Source: Thermoguttaceae bacterium
GTDB taxonomy: Bacteria; Planctomycetota; Planctomycetia; Pirellulales; Thermoguttaceae
Reading direction: 5' to 3'
DNA: 64,000 nt
NCBI GenBank assembly: GCA_028695965.1
Contig: JAQVHZ010000004.1
Coordinates: 29,097 to 93,096, forward strand
The translations under genes were made by a program, and so were the position numbers. Shown here piece after piece: positions 30,074-40,730 of the stretch (position 1 is the first letter of the stretch; each line of letters opens with the position of its first letter). The notes below the pieces were generated by a model that saw only the letters and a program-made list of their open reading frames with translations, searched no databases and had not been told where the DNA came from.

Positions 30074-31123
30074 TTATTCGGCGTCGGCGAAATAGTCGCC
30101 GACGATCGCGTCGAGCTGTTCGCGGATCTTGTCGAACCGGCAGTTCAGGTCGAGCGCTCGCGCTCCTATTCTGTTGCCGGACATTGAGTAATCGCCGTTG
30201 GGCAGGACGGCGTCGGCGGTCTGCGCGTAAAGGAGTAGCCCCGCGACGCGGCAGGGGCGTTCCGACTGGTCGAGCTCCCACTGCTTATTCTTGACGTACG
30301 AGAAGATCTGATAGAGATTGCCCGAATGCAGCTTAGCGACGCCGAATTGGACCTGCGTCATCTTTGAGTAGTATTTCGCGTCAATGATCAATACTTTGTC
30401 GCCGCGCGAGAGCATGACGTCGGTCTTCATGGCGGGCAGCAGCGCGCAATCGTCGTCGGCGTCGAGCGCCCACCCGATGAGTCTCGGCTCGGGCCGAAGT
30501 TCGCGAAAATGTTTGCGGTAGTATTCGAGCAGGAACTGTTCGTAGAGTCGGCTCATGCGCTGCTCGTCGATAAGGGAGACCAATTTAGTTCCGCCGTCCG
30601 TATCCGACTGCAACAGCCCGTAGAAAATCAAGTTACAGAGCGCTATCAGCGGCTGATAGACCCGCGTGTTGGCGTTAAAGCGCATATTCCAGTCGACCAG
30701 ATGCAGGTCGATCGTCCCGACGTCGACGAAATACGCAAGCCCTTTGCGCAGTTCCTGTTTGCGCGCTTTGGAAATTGGCGCGCTCATCAGGCGCAACGCG
30801 GTCGATTTCACGATCCGATTGAGCTTTGTGTCGACGGAAAATTCGTCGTAGTCGCAGACGACGCGCTTTCGGCGCAAGCTCTGCGTCTTCACCGTATCGG
30901 CGACGTCGATTTTTCCCCTAGGAGAAGCGATCGCGTCGGACGTTCCGACGAACCCGCGCCCTATCCCGCGCCGCGCGAGCTCTTCCATCCCCTTGGCAAG
31001 GATCGCGGCGCACAGCTCGACCGCGTTTTCGAATTCTTCGGTCTCGACGTAGCGAAACTCGCGCGCGTTCAGCGCTCGGAAAGCGTACGCCAGCATATAA
31101 TAGACGTTTCGAATCGGGATCAT
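30074..31123 (-). CDS. mcrC: McrC-like subunit of type IV restriction system
   Basis: MIPIRNVYYMLAYAFRAL, GRGFV...SPRGKIDVADTV, D..FS.DTKLNRIVKSTAL, TDVMLSRGDKVLIIDAKYY (PD-(D/E)XK). Confidence 0.9.
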   Translation of the reverse strand: MIPIRNVYYMLAYAFRALNAREFRYVETEEFENAVELCAAILAKGMEELARRGIGRGFVGTSDAIASPRGKIDVADTVKTQSLRRKRVVCDYDEFSVDTKLNRIVKSTALRLMSAPISKARKQELRKGLAYFVDVGTIDLHLVDWNMRFNANTRVYQPLIALCNLIFYGLLQSDTDGGTKLVSLIDEQRMSRLYEQFLLEYYRKHFRELRPEPRLIGWALDADDDCALLPAMKTDVMLSRGDKVLIIDAKYYSKMTQVQFGVAKLHSGNLYQIFSYVKNKQWELDQSERPCRVAGLLLYAQTADAVLPNGDYSMSGNRIGARALDLNCRFDKIREQLDAIVGDYFADAE

Positions 31124-33234
31124 TGGAGCGCCGCCCTCAGACGATGAGCCCACGTTTCGACGTTGGTCGGCTCGTCGTACCAGTACTCTTTGAGCAGCGG
31201 AATAAGTTCTAAGTCGACGACATTCTGCAGCATAGCCTCGACGCTTTCGGTCTCTAAGCCGCACAGGAAGCTATGACCGACACAGAACCCTTCCCCTAGC
31301 GCCTCGTCTGCGACAATCGCTTCGTTAAGACGCTTTATTTCGAGAACTAACTTGTCAAATTCCTCGCTCGCCAAATCGTGCTGATACTCGACGAATCCCT
31401 CAGAATCGAAGCCGGGCTTCATATCGAAAAAGGCAAACCGGCGTCGGAGCGCGAAATCCAACATCGCCAAGCTGCGGTCCGCAGTGTTCATCATGCCAAT
31501 GATATACACGTTCTCAGGAACGGAAAACTTTTCGTTCGCATAGAGCAGCTGCAGCGGGACGCCCCGCTTGTCGCACTCGATCAACATGAACAGCTCGCCA
31601 AAGATCTTGCTCATGTTTCCGCGGTTGATTTCGTCAATGATGAAAAAGTACTTGTTCTCCGGGTCTGTTTCCGCTTCTTTGCAGAACTCGTAGAAGACGC
31701 CTCGACGAAGCTCAAAGCCCGTCTCCATCGGACGATAGCCCATAATGAAATCTTCGTACGAATAGCTCTGATGGAATTGAACCATCGCGACGCGGCTTTC
31801 GTCCTGGACGCCCATCATCGAAAATGCCAAGCGCTTCGCGGCGTACGTCTTGCCGGTCCCAGGCGCGCCTTGCAGGACGACGTTCTTTTTCATTTCGAGC
31901 GCGGCGACTAGACGCTCATAATCGTCGGCGCTCATGTAAACGTCGTTAAGGAAATCTTCTGCGCCATAGCCGTCTGGCTGAGGTCCCCGACCTGTCTCTG
32001 CTGTTCCGTCGCCATCCTTGTCTAACTTCTCATTAAGCGTTTCGACAAGATCCAAATAATCGGTTATGTCCGTTAGGGTTTTCTGCGCGCAGCCTTTTGG
32101 CAAATCCCATTCCCCGTAATCCGTCCACTCAACCTTTCGGACGTTTTTAAGATCGTCTTCCGCGTCGTCAAAATAATAGACGTCTTCAATAATTTCTCCT
32201 CTGCCAAGGAGTTTCGTCACGCCCTTTTTGACGAAGACGACGTCGCCCGGGCGAATATCGTTAGCAAATCGCCAAAGCATATTCGCCGCTTGAGTAGGAT
32301 TCTTCGTCGGGTACAGCTTCTCCCTCAAGGCGTCGCGTATTTCGTTCTGGCTCGAGTACTGACGTAAATCGCCAATTTCATGCCAACCAATACCCATCGT
32401 TCCCTTTTTATAGAAATGGTCCCACCGCTTGGCGTTGGCGCCGGGCGCATAGAGCCAATAGCGCGGCGCAGCAGAAGAAGAAGTTGGCTGTGGAAGGGGG
32501 CCTATAAACGCTTCATGAGACAACTCGGGAAAATGCTTCAATTGGAAATTGTCGTTCGCTTTCATCATTTCCTTGACAAAGGCGCATAGATTGAGATATT
32601 CCTCGCCCGTTGGAACGTTTTTGAGAGCGGCAAAGTAATCGGCGCATTCTTTCGAGACGATAGGAGAGTCGGCGAGAAACTTCCGGTTGCGCGAGTCGAG
32701 GCTTAAATAGCAATAGGGCCGAAACCAAAAAAGCCCCATCGAAAGGCGCCATTTTAATCCGCTTCTATCTTTAATAGCGTCATACGCTCGGATAAAGGCG
32801 TTTCTCGCTTCTTCGTCCGTTTGATTATCGGCATAGGCGACAGCGGCGGCAAGGACGTTCCAAAAAGACTCGCTGTCCTCGCTTCGATTTTCTTTTCGCC
32901 AATCAAAGATGATCGCGCTTAGCGGATAGAGCAACGGGACGCCGTCAAATCCAGTAGGCGGCGGAGTTTGAAAGGAAAATTCCTTGCCCAATTCTTGCAG
33001 GTCGTCAATTCGCTTAGGGGCGGAAGTCATATTGCTCTTATTGAACAAACCGAAAGCGGTGATCGGGTCGATTTCATCGGGGACGTCGTCAGAAAGCTTC
33101 ATTTTTGGAAAATTGTACCCGACTTTTTCATAAACTTTCCGAAGCTTGGGAACCAACGCCTGACGATCGTCTTTATACTCGAGGAGTTTGTTCGCATATT
33201 CTTCATAGAAGGGAACCCAATCGAAGTTAGCCAT
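31120..33234 (-). CDS. mcrB: McrB-like AAA GTPase with EVE/PUA-like domain
   Basis: VLQGAPGTGKTYAAKRLAFSMMG, FIIDEINRGNMSKIFGELFMLIE, GMMNTADRSLAMLDFALRRRF; central YWLYAPGANAKRWDHFYKKGTMGIGWHEIGDL resembles EVE domain. Overlaps mcrC start. Confidence 0.88.
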   Translation of the reverse strand: MANFDWVPFYEEYANKLLEYKDDRQALVPKLRKVYEKVGYNFPKMKLSDDVPDEIDPITAFGLFNKSNMTSAPKRIDDLQELGKEFSFQTPPPTGFDGVPLLYPLSAIIFDWRKENRSEDSESFWNVLAAAVAYADNQTDEEARNAFIRAYDAIKDRSGLKWRLSMGLFWFRPYCYLSLDSRNRKFLADSPIVSKECADYFAALKNVPTGEEYLNLCAFVKEMMKANDNFQLKHFPELSHEAFIGPLPQPTSSSAAPRYWLYAPGANAKRWDHFYKKGTMGIGWHEIGDLRQYSSQNEIRDALREKLYPTKNPTQAANMLWRFANDIRPGDVVFVKKGVTKLLGRGEIIEDVYYFDDAEDDLKNVRKVEWTDYGEWDLPKGCAQKTLTDITDYLDLVETLNEKLDKDGDGTAETGRGPQPDGYGAEDFLNDVYMSADDYERLVAALEMKKNVVLQGAPGTGKTYAAKRLAFSMMGVQDESRVAMVQFHQSYSYEDFIMGYRPMETGFELRRGVFYEFCKEAETDPENKYFFIIDEINRGNMSKIFGELFMLIECDKRGVPLQLLYANEKFSVPENVYIIGMMNTADRSLAMLDFALRRRFAFFDMKPGFDSEGFVEYQHDLASEEFDKLVLEIKRLNEAIVADEALGEGFCVGHSFLCGLETESVEAMLQNVVDLELIPLLKEYWYDEPTNVETWAHRLRAALQ

Positions 33235-33621
33235 TTGAAATCGCCTTGTCTGCTGTTATATTGACCGGTTTGAATGAAACTTTTTTAAATATTTGAAATT
33301 TTAAACGCTAATTCCCAAGTTATTGCTTAGATATTACCATAAAACAAAAGTAGAATCAAGCGCCGCTAGGCAGAAAATAAAAAACTACTCTGGTTCCAAG
33401 ACAGCCGATCATTCAGCGCGAATCCGCCGACAAAGGATAAGCGGCGTTACTGTCGTCTTCGTCTGTAACAGATACGAAATTTGCTGATTGCTTATCTCTC
33501 CTTGTTTTCATCGTTTCTTTACGGCGGTCATAACGCGCGCAAGCAAAAGCACGACTTCGGCGCGATTCCCGGGCGCGGCGTCAACGCCGGACGGGGACGA
33601 GCGCCATTTTGGGTTGTTACT

Positions 33622-34461
33622 CTACATCAGCTCCATGAGCTGGTTGTCTTCTATCGGCAAGCTTTCCAAATATTCTTGCGCTTCTTCCCGAGTATCAAAG
33701 GTATTTATGACGAAGGCGTTCATTCCCTTCTGGCTGTTAAACACCTTGACAGAGCCTGGACTCCGGAGGTCGATTGATACGACAAAGTTCCTTTGTAACG
33801 GGAAGTCATAGGTTGCTACCGCGCGGCTTCCGTCGGGCAACGCTTGGCAAAGCTCGCCGAGCCCTTTGGACGAGATTCGGCAGTTCATCAGCTTCAAACT
33901 CTGCAAACGATTGAAGTTCGAAAAGAGCTCGACGTCGGAATCTTCCAGCCCATATCTGCACTTTAGCTTGGTTACGCGATATATTCTTTGATCTTGGTCG
34001 TCTCTTTCTGCGGGATCGACAACTCGAGCGCTGAACCCCAACGACGATTTTTGATTTAACGTCTTGAACGCGTGTTTTTCAACCGGCAGAAGGCGTTCCA
34101 GGTCGCATTTTCTTCCCAGCGAAACGGCGCCGCTCACTGCAACAATTGAGAATAGAATGAACAGCGTTGCCAAAAGGGGCGCGGAAAAGAGACGACGCCT
34201 TCTTTTGGCGTCAGACTTGTCGTCCGTTTTGACAAGCTCGTCGCTCGCCAGATCTTCATGTTGAGAGGAATCTTCACGACGACGGGCTCTTTCTTTGCCG
34301 CTTTTCACTATAGCGTAAGCTATGTTCAAAAGTTCCGCGTTAAACACAAGGACGACAATGGGGGCGACAAACCTCGCTCCTCCTGCCAAAACGATCAGTA
34401 AAACTAAGAATGAAACGGCGTGCAGCAGCATCGACGCCGCCCGTATGTCTCTTTTGTCCAC
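33622..34461 (-). CDS. Hypothetical membrane protein
   Basis: N-terminal TM pair and third TM; no recognised domain. Confidence 0.5.
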   Translation of the reverse strand: MDKRDIRAASMLLHAVSFLVLLIVLAGGARFVAPIVVLVFNAELLNIAYAIVKSGKERARRREDSSQHEDLASDELVKTDDKSDAKRRRRLFSAPLLATLFILFSIVAVSGAVSLGRKCDLERLLPVEKHAFKTLNQKSSLGFSARVVDPAERDDQDQRIYRVTKLKCRYGLEDSDVELFSNFNRLQSLKLMNCRISSKGLGELCQALPDGSRAVATYDFPLQRNFVVSIDLRSPGSVKVFNSQKGMNAFVINTFDTREEAQEYLESLPIEDNQLMELM

Positions 34462-34593
34462 TTTACTTCTCCTCTGAAAGGCCTGTTGCGTCCGCGACTC
34501 GTGTCTGGAACTTGTCCAAAAAAATTATTCTAACCGCTTTATTATTCGTCGCTGCTCCCACAATTGACCTCCCCAAGACGACGAACAAGCCCG

Positions 34594-34860
34594 TCAGGAC
34601 TCGTTTTCTTCGGAAGAGTTTATGGGTCCTTTGGAGCCTCCTTTAACAGCGACCCCAAGAAACGCCGCCGCCGACGCCAATATGTTGACAACTTCCGCCA
34701 CAAACACAGGCGTTACACACACGAGAAGGAGAACCCCCGAATCATACGGATTCCTCGCTGCAATGTGGATGACAAACCCTGCGACGATAAAGAATAGAAA
34801 GCCCAACAACGCGGCGACGTGCAATACTAACGAAAATTCCTTTAGTCTTTCCTTTGTCAT
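34594..34860 (-). CDS. Small hypothetical membrane protein
   Basis: Two hydrophobic helices; resembles the N-terminal part of the 33622-34461 product. Confidence 0.4.
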   Translation of the reverse strand: MTKERLKEFSLVLHVAALLGFLFFIVAGFVIHIAARNPYDSGVLLLVCVTPVFVAEVVNILASAAAFLGVAVKGGSKGPINSSEENES

Positions 34861-35195
34861 TTCACTTCCTCCTGGGTCGAAGCTTATTCTACGATTCGTG
34901 AGGGAATTTTACGCGCGGGTTTGCCGACGCAACGCCAATACTACCTGATAACGCAAGCAAAATCAAGAGCGGTCGGCGCTTGTTTTCTCGTCGCTGGTCG
35001 AACGACAATCTTTCCTTAAAAGACGCGGCGCCCTTTTTTATCATCCCATACGCCGCGCCGATTTTCAACATATTCATCGTAAACTAAAGCGGGGCGAAAG
35101 TCAAGAAAATTTCTCAAAGAGCAAAGGATTCTTCGCACAAATCGAGCGGAAGTCGTTCGTCGGCGCAATAATTTCTCTCTTTTTAGGAAAAATAG

Positions 35196-36704
35196 TTGCT
35201 AAACTCGGGGAGTCTGCGTATAATGTACGCGTCAGACGACCTAAGGTTTGTGAAAAATTTTTTTGCACGAGAAAATTTTGCAACGTTTAAGCTCGTCCCC
35301 CGTTTTGTGCAATCTCCGTTGACTAAGATTGATAGAAAACAGCAGAGGAATACAATATCTCGCTCACGCATTCTTCTTGTAATTGTGTCGTTCCTAACGT
35401 TGTCGGCGCCGTTTGGTATTGCGTCGTCTCTAATTTTGAATTCGGTTCAGGCGCAGGACGCCGACAAGACTTCGGACCCGGTTCAAGCAGCTCTTGACGA
35501 GTATAGAAAACCCTGGTCGAGCGGTCTCTCTTACGAGGAAAAACTGCCCAAATACGAAGAATGGAGGGATCTCTTGCTTGCTCGAGCGCGAGCGTATCCG
35601 GAAAGTCCGGCTCGTCGTCTCGCTTTATACGAAGCCCTTTATCTCTGCAACTCCCTTTCCGACCAGGACGCCGCGTTTGCCCTCCTGGACGAATTGTTGC
35701 TCCCTGAAGATTTGACGATATATGAGAAACAACTGCTCAAAAATGAATATGCTGAAATAGCTCGCAATAAGTTTTGGAAGACTCGGAAGGTCGAAGACGG
35801 TTTGTTTGCAATCAAATTATTCGACGAGTCTAACGCGCTCTTAGAGACGCTCTTGTCCGACTCGACAAAAAGTCAATCGGAGGGAACAACTTCTTCGGCG
35901 TCCGGTACGAACAGGGGAAAAACATATTACGCCGAGCAACAAATGCTTAACTGCGCCTGGGCTGGCCAAGTTGCGTTCAGGTTGGACGACTCAGAAGACG
36001 CGGCTAGACAAGCGGCGGCATATTTTCAACAGGCTCGCGCTCTTCTCTCCGCCTTGGGCGAGCCAACGGAACGAGCGGCGGGATTGAACTACGACCACGA
36101 ATACCTTTTATCTAGTGAAGCGAGCGCTTGGGCAAAAGCAAACGACCTTGTGAAAATGGAATCGGCTTTGGAGGAGTTGAAATCGACGCCCAACAAGCGG
36201 CTAACCGCGGCGGCTTATCTTGAAATCATCGTCAACGACGTCTTTCTTTCGCAGGACGCGTTTCCGAGGTCTTTCTTGCAAAGCTGGCTCAAGTCGCACG
36301 CCGACGATCCGGAAGCGTCTCTAATCGCATATGCTTTGGCAATGGATTTGATTCGTGAGTATCCGCAAGAACGCGAAGAAAATCGACAAGCGAGAGAAAA
36401 AGAACGAGAGGAAGCTCTTTCTTACTTTATTTCGTTGGTCGACGGTCAATATGCGGAAGAATTAATGCAAATAGAGGCGGAGAATATCAAAAAAGGAACA
36501 GGAGGGCGTTATGCTATCGCGTTGTTCTGTTTGACGACGATTTATTTGAACAAACAGGACTATCTGAAAGCGCAAGAATATAAAGAGCGTTTCCTTAAAA
36601 TGTTTCCTAATAACAAAGCGTCATCAGTGTTTGCCGAGAGCTGCCAGCCTTGCCTGCAGATACAATGCAAGATTCAAGAAGCCGCGGAAAGCATTAACAA
36701 CTAA
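35196..36704 (+). CDS. Hypothetical TPR-like helical repeat protein
   Basis: Long charged helical ORF with signal-anchor; start uncertain. Confidence 0.55.
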   Translation: MLNSGSLRIMYASDDLRFVKNFFARENFATFKLVPRFVQSPLTKIDRKQQRNTISRSRILLVIVSFLTLSAPFGIASSLILNSVQAQDADKTSDPVQAALDEYRKPWSSGLSYEEKLPKYEEWRDLLLARARAYPESPARRLALYEALYLCNSLSDQDAAFALLDELLLPEDLTIYEKQLLKNEYAEIARNKFWKTRKVEDGLFAIKLFDESNALLETLLSDSTKSQSEGTTSSASGTNRGKTYYAEQQMLNCAWAGQVAFRLDDSEDAARQAAAYFQQARALLSALGEPTERAAGLNYDHEYLLSSEASAWAKANDLVKMESALEELKSTPNKRLTAAAYLEIIVNDVFLSQDAFPRSFLQSWLKSHADDPEASLIAYALAMDLIREYPQEREENRQAREKEREEALSYFISLVDGQYAEELMQIEAENIKKGTGGRYAIALFCLTTIYLNKQDYLKAQEYKERFLKMFPNNKASSVFAESCQPCLQIQCKIQEAAESINN

Positions 36705-36767
36705 AAATGCGCGGCGCCCTAAGAAGAACGCCGCGCATAGCTAGTGAGTTACAAGGCGGATTCGCGC

Positions 36768-39002
36768 TCAGTTCGCGCTGAGCGCTTGAATCGTTTCGTG
36801 ATAATCGGCGGCGATGCAGAGGACTTCGTCGAGGTAGTAATCTCGAACGACCCCGGAGTCGCCGTTGACGATATCTTCAAGCTTATCCGTTTCTTCTTTA
36901 TTTGCGTCGAGTCTATCGAGCTCTTCGAAATATTTATCTCTGTTGAGCGGGACTTCCTTACGCAATTTCGATTCTTGATACAACTTGATCTTCTCGATCT
37001 CTTCTTGGAATTCTTTGGAGTTGGCGACGCGTTCTTTCGATCGCTCGGCGACGGCTTTCACAATCTCCGGCGTGTTCAGGGCGAATTTCGGATAGGACGC
37101 CGCTTCGACTTCTTTCAGGGTCATTGGGTAATCGAGGTCCGATTCCGCGACGTCTTCGAGCACGCTCGTGAACTGCGGCAGGATGACGTCCGACTGCACG
37201 CCTTGCAGCTGCGGGGAGACGCCGCTCGGGAGATAGTAGCCTTGAATCGTTACTTTCATGGCGCCGAGGTTCGTCGCTTGCGAGCCGCCGAGCAAGTTGC
37301 CGAAGAGCGCGTTGGCAAGTTCCGACATCGACTGAACGGTGCCTTTTCCATGCGTGGTGTCGTCGCCGACGACAATGCCGCGACCGTAGTCTTTGATGGC
37401 GCCCGCGAAAATTTCAGACGCCGACGCGCTCAGACGCGAGGTCATGACGACGAGCGGCTTCGACCAAACGATCGACGGATCAGGGTCGGTAATCGGCCGC
37501 GGCCGATCGCCAAATTCAGAGGGTTTCGTCTGGACGACGGCGCCGGTCTTGATGAACAAGCCGGTCAGGGTAACGGCTTCCGGCAGGGATCCTCCGCCGT
37601 TGTAGCGCAGGTCGACGACGCAGGCGTCGACGTTTTGCGCGTTGAATTCGTCGAGGATAGCGCGCACATCGACGCTGGCGCTCCTCCCTTCTTTCGAATT
37701 CTTAGCCTTCATATCGAGATAGAAGCTCGGCAGGTCGACGACGCCGATTTTCAGGGTGGACGCATAATCGCTCGGTCGTTCGGTCGCGGCGTTTTCGTCT
37801 TTCGGATCGACGATCTTCACGGAGCCGTCGTTCATCTTATAGAGCTCGAAGATCGCCGATTGCGCGGCGCTGTCTTCAAGGTTGACTTTTTCGCGCACGA
37901 TGGAAATCTGCTTCCTTTTTCCGTCCTGGGAAACGACGTCGAGCCGCACGATCGTGCCGCCTTTTCCGCGGATTTTTTCGACGACGTCAGTCAGCTTCAT
38001 ATCGACGACGTCTTCCATCGGCCCGTCGACGCCTTGGCCGACCGCGACGATTTTATCTTCCACTTGCAATTCGCCGTTCTTCTCCGCCGGGCTGCCCTTG
38101 ACGATCCGCTTGACGACCGTGTACCCGTCGTCCCATTGGAGCGTCGCGCCGATCCCTTCGAGATTGAGCCCCATAGTGATGCTGAAATTCTCATAGGTTT
38201 TCGGGGACATATAGCTCGTGTGCGGGTCGTACGCGTTGGCAATCGCGGTCAGGTAGAGTTCGAGGACGTCGTCGTTGCTCGTCTGATGCAGGCGCTTTTG
38301 GAGCGTGCTGTAACGGCGCTTCAGCTTAGAGATCGGGTCTTCCGCTCTTCCGGGGACAGCTTCTGCGGCGTCGCTTTTCTCTCCTTCGCTCTTTTGCGCT
38401 TCTTTCTGCTTATCGCGCTCTTGCGCTTCAAGGGACAGAATTTCGAACTTGACGCGCTTGCGCATCCTGTCGGCGGCGTCGGCGTCAGACGCGGGATAAT
38501 CGATCTTGTCCTTATCGCGTTCGAACGTTTCGTCGACGGTGAAATCGGCGTCGTTGGCGTCAAGGAGCGCTTGCGCGGTCGCGCACCGTTCGTCGACGCG
38601 CTGGAGGAACCGGTTATAGACGACAAACGCGGGAGTCAGGTCGCCTTTTTTCGCGGAAGTCGCCATCGTGCTCGCGTACGCGGCGGCAAATTCGTCGACG
38701 TCCGCTTTCGTCAGATAGAGTTTGCCCGGATCGACCGCTTTCAGGTAGAGTTCGAACCCGCGCGCCGAGACCGATTCGTCAATTTTCTGCCTGGAGATGT
38801 GGCGCATTTCCAACATACGCGTAAAGTTAATGGCGATATTCTTATCGCGCGTCGTCTGCTTGAGCTCGGCAGGGGCGCTCGATTCCTGAGAGGAGTTTCG
38901 CGCCGCGCAGGCTGTCGCGTTGACGGTAAACAAAATAGAAAGAGCGATAAGCGCGCTCAAAAGGAACTGCTTTGTTCTCATTCCTTCGGTATAGGGAGTC
39001 AT
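36768..39002 (-). CDS. Carboxy-terminal processing protease (S41 family, Prc/CtpA-like)
   Basis: PDZ region; VVDLRYNGGGSLPEAVTLTGLFI, TSRLSASASEIFAGAIKDYGRGIVVGDDTTHGKGTVQ. Confidence 0.9.
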   Translation of the reverse strand: MTPYTEGMRTKQFLLSALIALSILFTVNATACAARNSSQESSAPAELKQTTRDKNIAINFTRMLEMRHISRQKIDESVSARGFELYLKAVDPGKLYLTKADVDEFAAAYASTMATSAKKGDLTPAFVVYNRFLQRVDERCATAQALLDANDADFTVDETFERDKDKIDYPASDADAADRMRKRVKFEILSLEAQERDKQKEAQKSEGEKSDAAEAVPGRAEDPISKLKRRYSTLQKRLHQTSNDDVLELYLTAIANAYDPHTSYMSPKTYENFSITMGLNLEGIGATLQWDDGYTVVKRIVKGSPAEKNGELQVEDKIVAVGQGVDGPMEDVVDMKLTDVVEKIRGKGGTIVRLDVVSQDGKRKQISIVREKVNLEDSAAQSAIFELYKMNDGSVKIVDPKDENAATERPSDYASTLKIGVVDLPSFYLDMKAKNSKEGRSASVDVRAILDEFNAQNVDACVVDLRYNGGGSLPEAVTLTGLFIKTGAVVQTKPSEFGDRPRPITDPDPSIVWSKPLVVMTSRLSASASEIFAGAIKDYGRGIVVGDDTTHGKGTVQSMSELANALFGNLLGGSQATNLGAMKVTIQGYYLPSGVSPQLQGVQSDVILPQFTSVLEDVAESDLDYPMTLKEVEAASYPKFALNTPEIVKAVAERSKERVANSKEFQEEIEKIKLYQESKLRKEVPLNRDKYFEELDRLDANKEETDKLEDIVNGDSGVVRDYYLDEVLCIAADYHETIQALSAN

Positions 39003-39257
39003 TCGACGTCCTTCGTAAAAGTAACTGCTTGATATTCTTTCGGCGTCGCGAGCCTTACGCTCAACGTCCGTCTCAAACTTTGGATTGGATAACGCGCCAA
39101 ATCGGCGCTCGTTTCCCCAAAAACTCAATCGGCTTCGCGCTCAACAGCGCGCGGCGTTATGAGCCGCAATCCTGCGCGTTGCATAAAAGACGCCAATAAC
39201 GCGCGGCGCGGCTCCCCTCTATCATAACGATTTTTTTAGATTAAGGCAATAGGAGGA

Positions 39258-39298
39258 CGAAAAAACGCTCGAGAGTCAGCGCGACTTTCGAGCGTTGG
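39258..39298 (-). terminator. Terminator downstream of aspartate aminotransferase
   Basis: Minus strand CGCTCGAAAGT...ACTCTCGAGCG followed by TTTTTT. Confidence 0.75.
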
Positions 39299-39351
39299 TC
39301 GTTGCACGTAAAGAACGTCGGCTAAGCCGTTGCGAACGCCCTCGTTCGTCG

Positions 39352-40548
39352 TTATTTTATAGCGACAAATTCTTCGATGCGGTCGAACGCGACTTTCAGC
39401 GTGTCGATGCTTGCGGCAAAGGAGGCGCGCGCGTAGCCGGGCGCGCTGAACGAGCTGCCCATGACGGTCGCGACCTTCTTCTGCTTGAGCAGTTCGAGGC
39501 ACCAATCGGTATCGGTATCGACTTGGACGCCGTCGTAGCTCATGCCGAGGAAGTTTTGGATATTGAAGAATGCGTAGAACGCGCCGCCGGTCTTCGGAGC
39601 GCTCATGCCGGGGATCGCTTCGATGCGGCTCATGACGTAGTCGCGGCGCTTTTCGAATTCCTTGAGCATCGCGGCGACGCATTCTTGGTCGCCCTTGAGC
39701 GCGGCGAGCGCGGCGTATTGGCTGATGCTGCACGGATTCGACGTCTGTTGGCTTTGCAGGCTGGCAATCCCCTTAGCGACGTTTTCCGGCGCCAAGAGCC
39801 ATCCGATACGCCAACCGGTCATCGCGTAGGTCTTGCTGACGCCGTTGACGACGATCGTGCGGTCGTATAGGCCTTCCATAAGGGTCGGGAAGCTCGAATA
39901 AGGCGCGGAATCGTAGACGAGCCGGTCGTAAATTTCGTCGGAGACGACAAACAGATCGCGGTCGACGACGATTTTCGCCAGTTCGATCAGTTCTTCGCGC
40001 GTGTAGCAGGAGCCGGTCGGGTTCGACGGGTTGCAGAGCATGAGCATACGCGTCTTCGGAGTAATCGCCGCGCGAAACGCTTCGGGCGTCAGCTTGAACG
40101 AATCTTCTTCGCTCGTCGAGACAATGACCGGCGTCGCGCCGCAGAGCTTGATGAGCTCGGCGTAGCTGACCCAGCACGGAGCGGGCAGAATCACTTCGTC
40201 GCCAGGGTTCAGGGTCGCGAAGAACGCGTTGTGGAGCGAGTGTTTCGCGCCGTTCGAGACGACGACCTGGCTCGGCTTGTACGCGAGCCCGAAACGGGCT
40301 TGGTAGTCGTCGCAGATCGCCGCTTTCAGTTCCTGAATACCGCTTGCGACCGTATAGCGCGTGTGCCCCGCCTGCATGGCGGCGACTGCCGCGTCGCAGA
40401 TGTGCTTCGGGGTGTTGAAGTCCGGTTCGCCGACGCTAAGGTCGTAGACCGTTTCGCCTTGCGCCTTCAGTTCCTTAGCTTTTGCGGACATTGCCAACGT
40501 GGCGGAAGGTTCGACTCCTTGAACAATCTTCGAAACTTCGATACTCAT
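39352..40548 (-). CDS. Aspartate aminotransferase (class I/II PLP)
   Basis: DLSVGEPDFNTPKHI, LCNPSNPTGSCYTREEL, VNGVSKTYAMTGWRIGWL. Confidence 0.93.
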   Translation of the reverse strand: MSIEVSKIVQGVEPSATLAMSAKAKELKAQGETVYDLSVGEPDFNTPKHICDAAVAAMQAGHTRYTVASGIQELKAAICDDYQARFGLAYKPSQVVVSNGAKHSLHNAFFATLNPGDEVILPAPCWVSYAELIKLCGATPVIVSTSEEDSFKLTPEAFRAAITPKTRMLMLCNPSNPTGSCYTREELIELAKIVVDRDLFVVSDEIYDRLVYDSAPYSSFPTLMEGLYDRTIVVNGVSKTYAMTGWRIGWLLAPENVAKGIASLQSQQTSNPCSISQYAALAALKGDQECVAAMLKEFEKRRDYVMSRIEAIPGMSAPKTGGAFYAFFNIQNFLGMSYDGVQVDTDTDWCLELLKQKKVATVMGSSFSAPGYARASFAASIDTLKVAFDRIEEFVAIK

Positions 40549-40689
40549 ATACAGGGGCTCCAAATAATCTGTTGCCGCGTCAGTTCGCGCGCGGAATTTT
40601 TTCAAACGTAAGCATTATAATCACAACGATTATTCTCACAAGAGAGCGAGTGCGCAAAATCAGTAAAAATTTATCGATTTTTACGCGGA

Positions 40690-40722
40690 AAACGCCCCGG
40701 CAAAGGAATTGCCGAGGCGCCT
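40690..40722 (-). terminator. Probable terminator downstream of asd
   Basis: Minus strand GGCGCCTCGGCAA..TTGCCGGGGCGTTTT. Confidence 0.6.
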
Positions 40723-40730
40723 GAGCGCGA

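Noticed and set aside
36744-39032. 762-aa plus-strand ORF
   Set aside because: Antisense to the clearly recognised S41 protease; GC-ending codon bias produces long antisense ORFs here.
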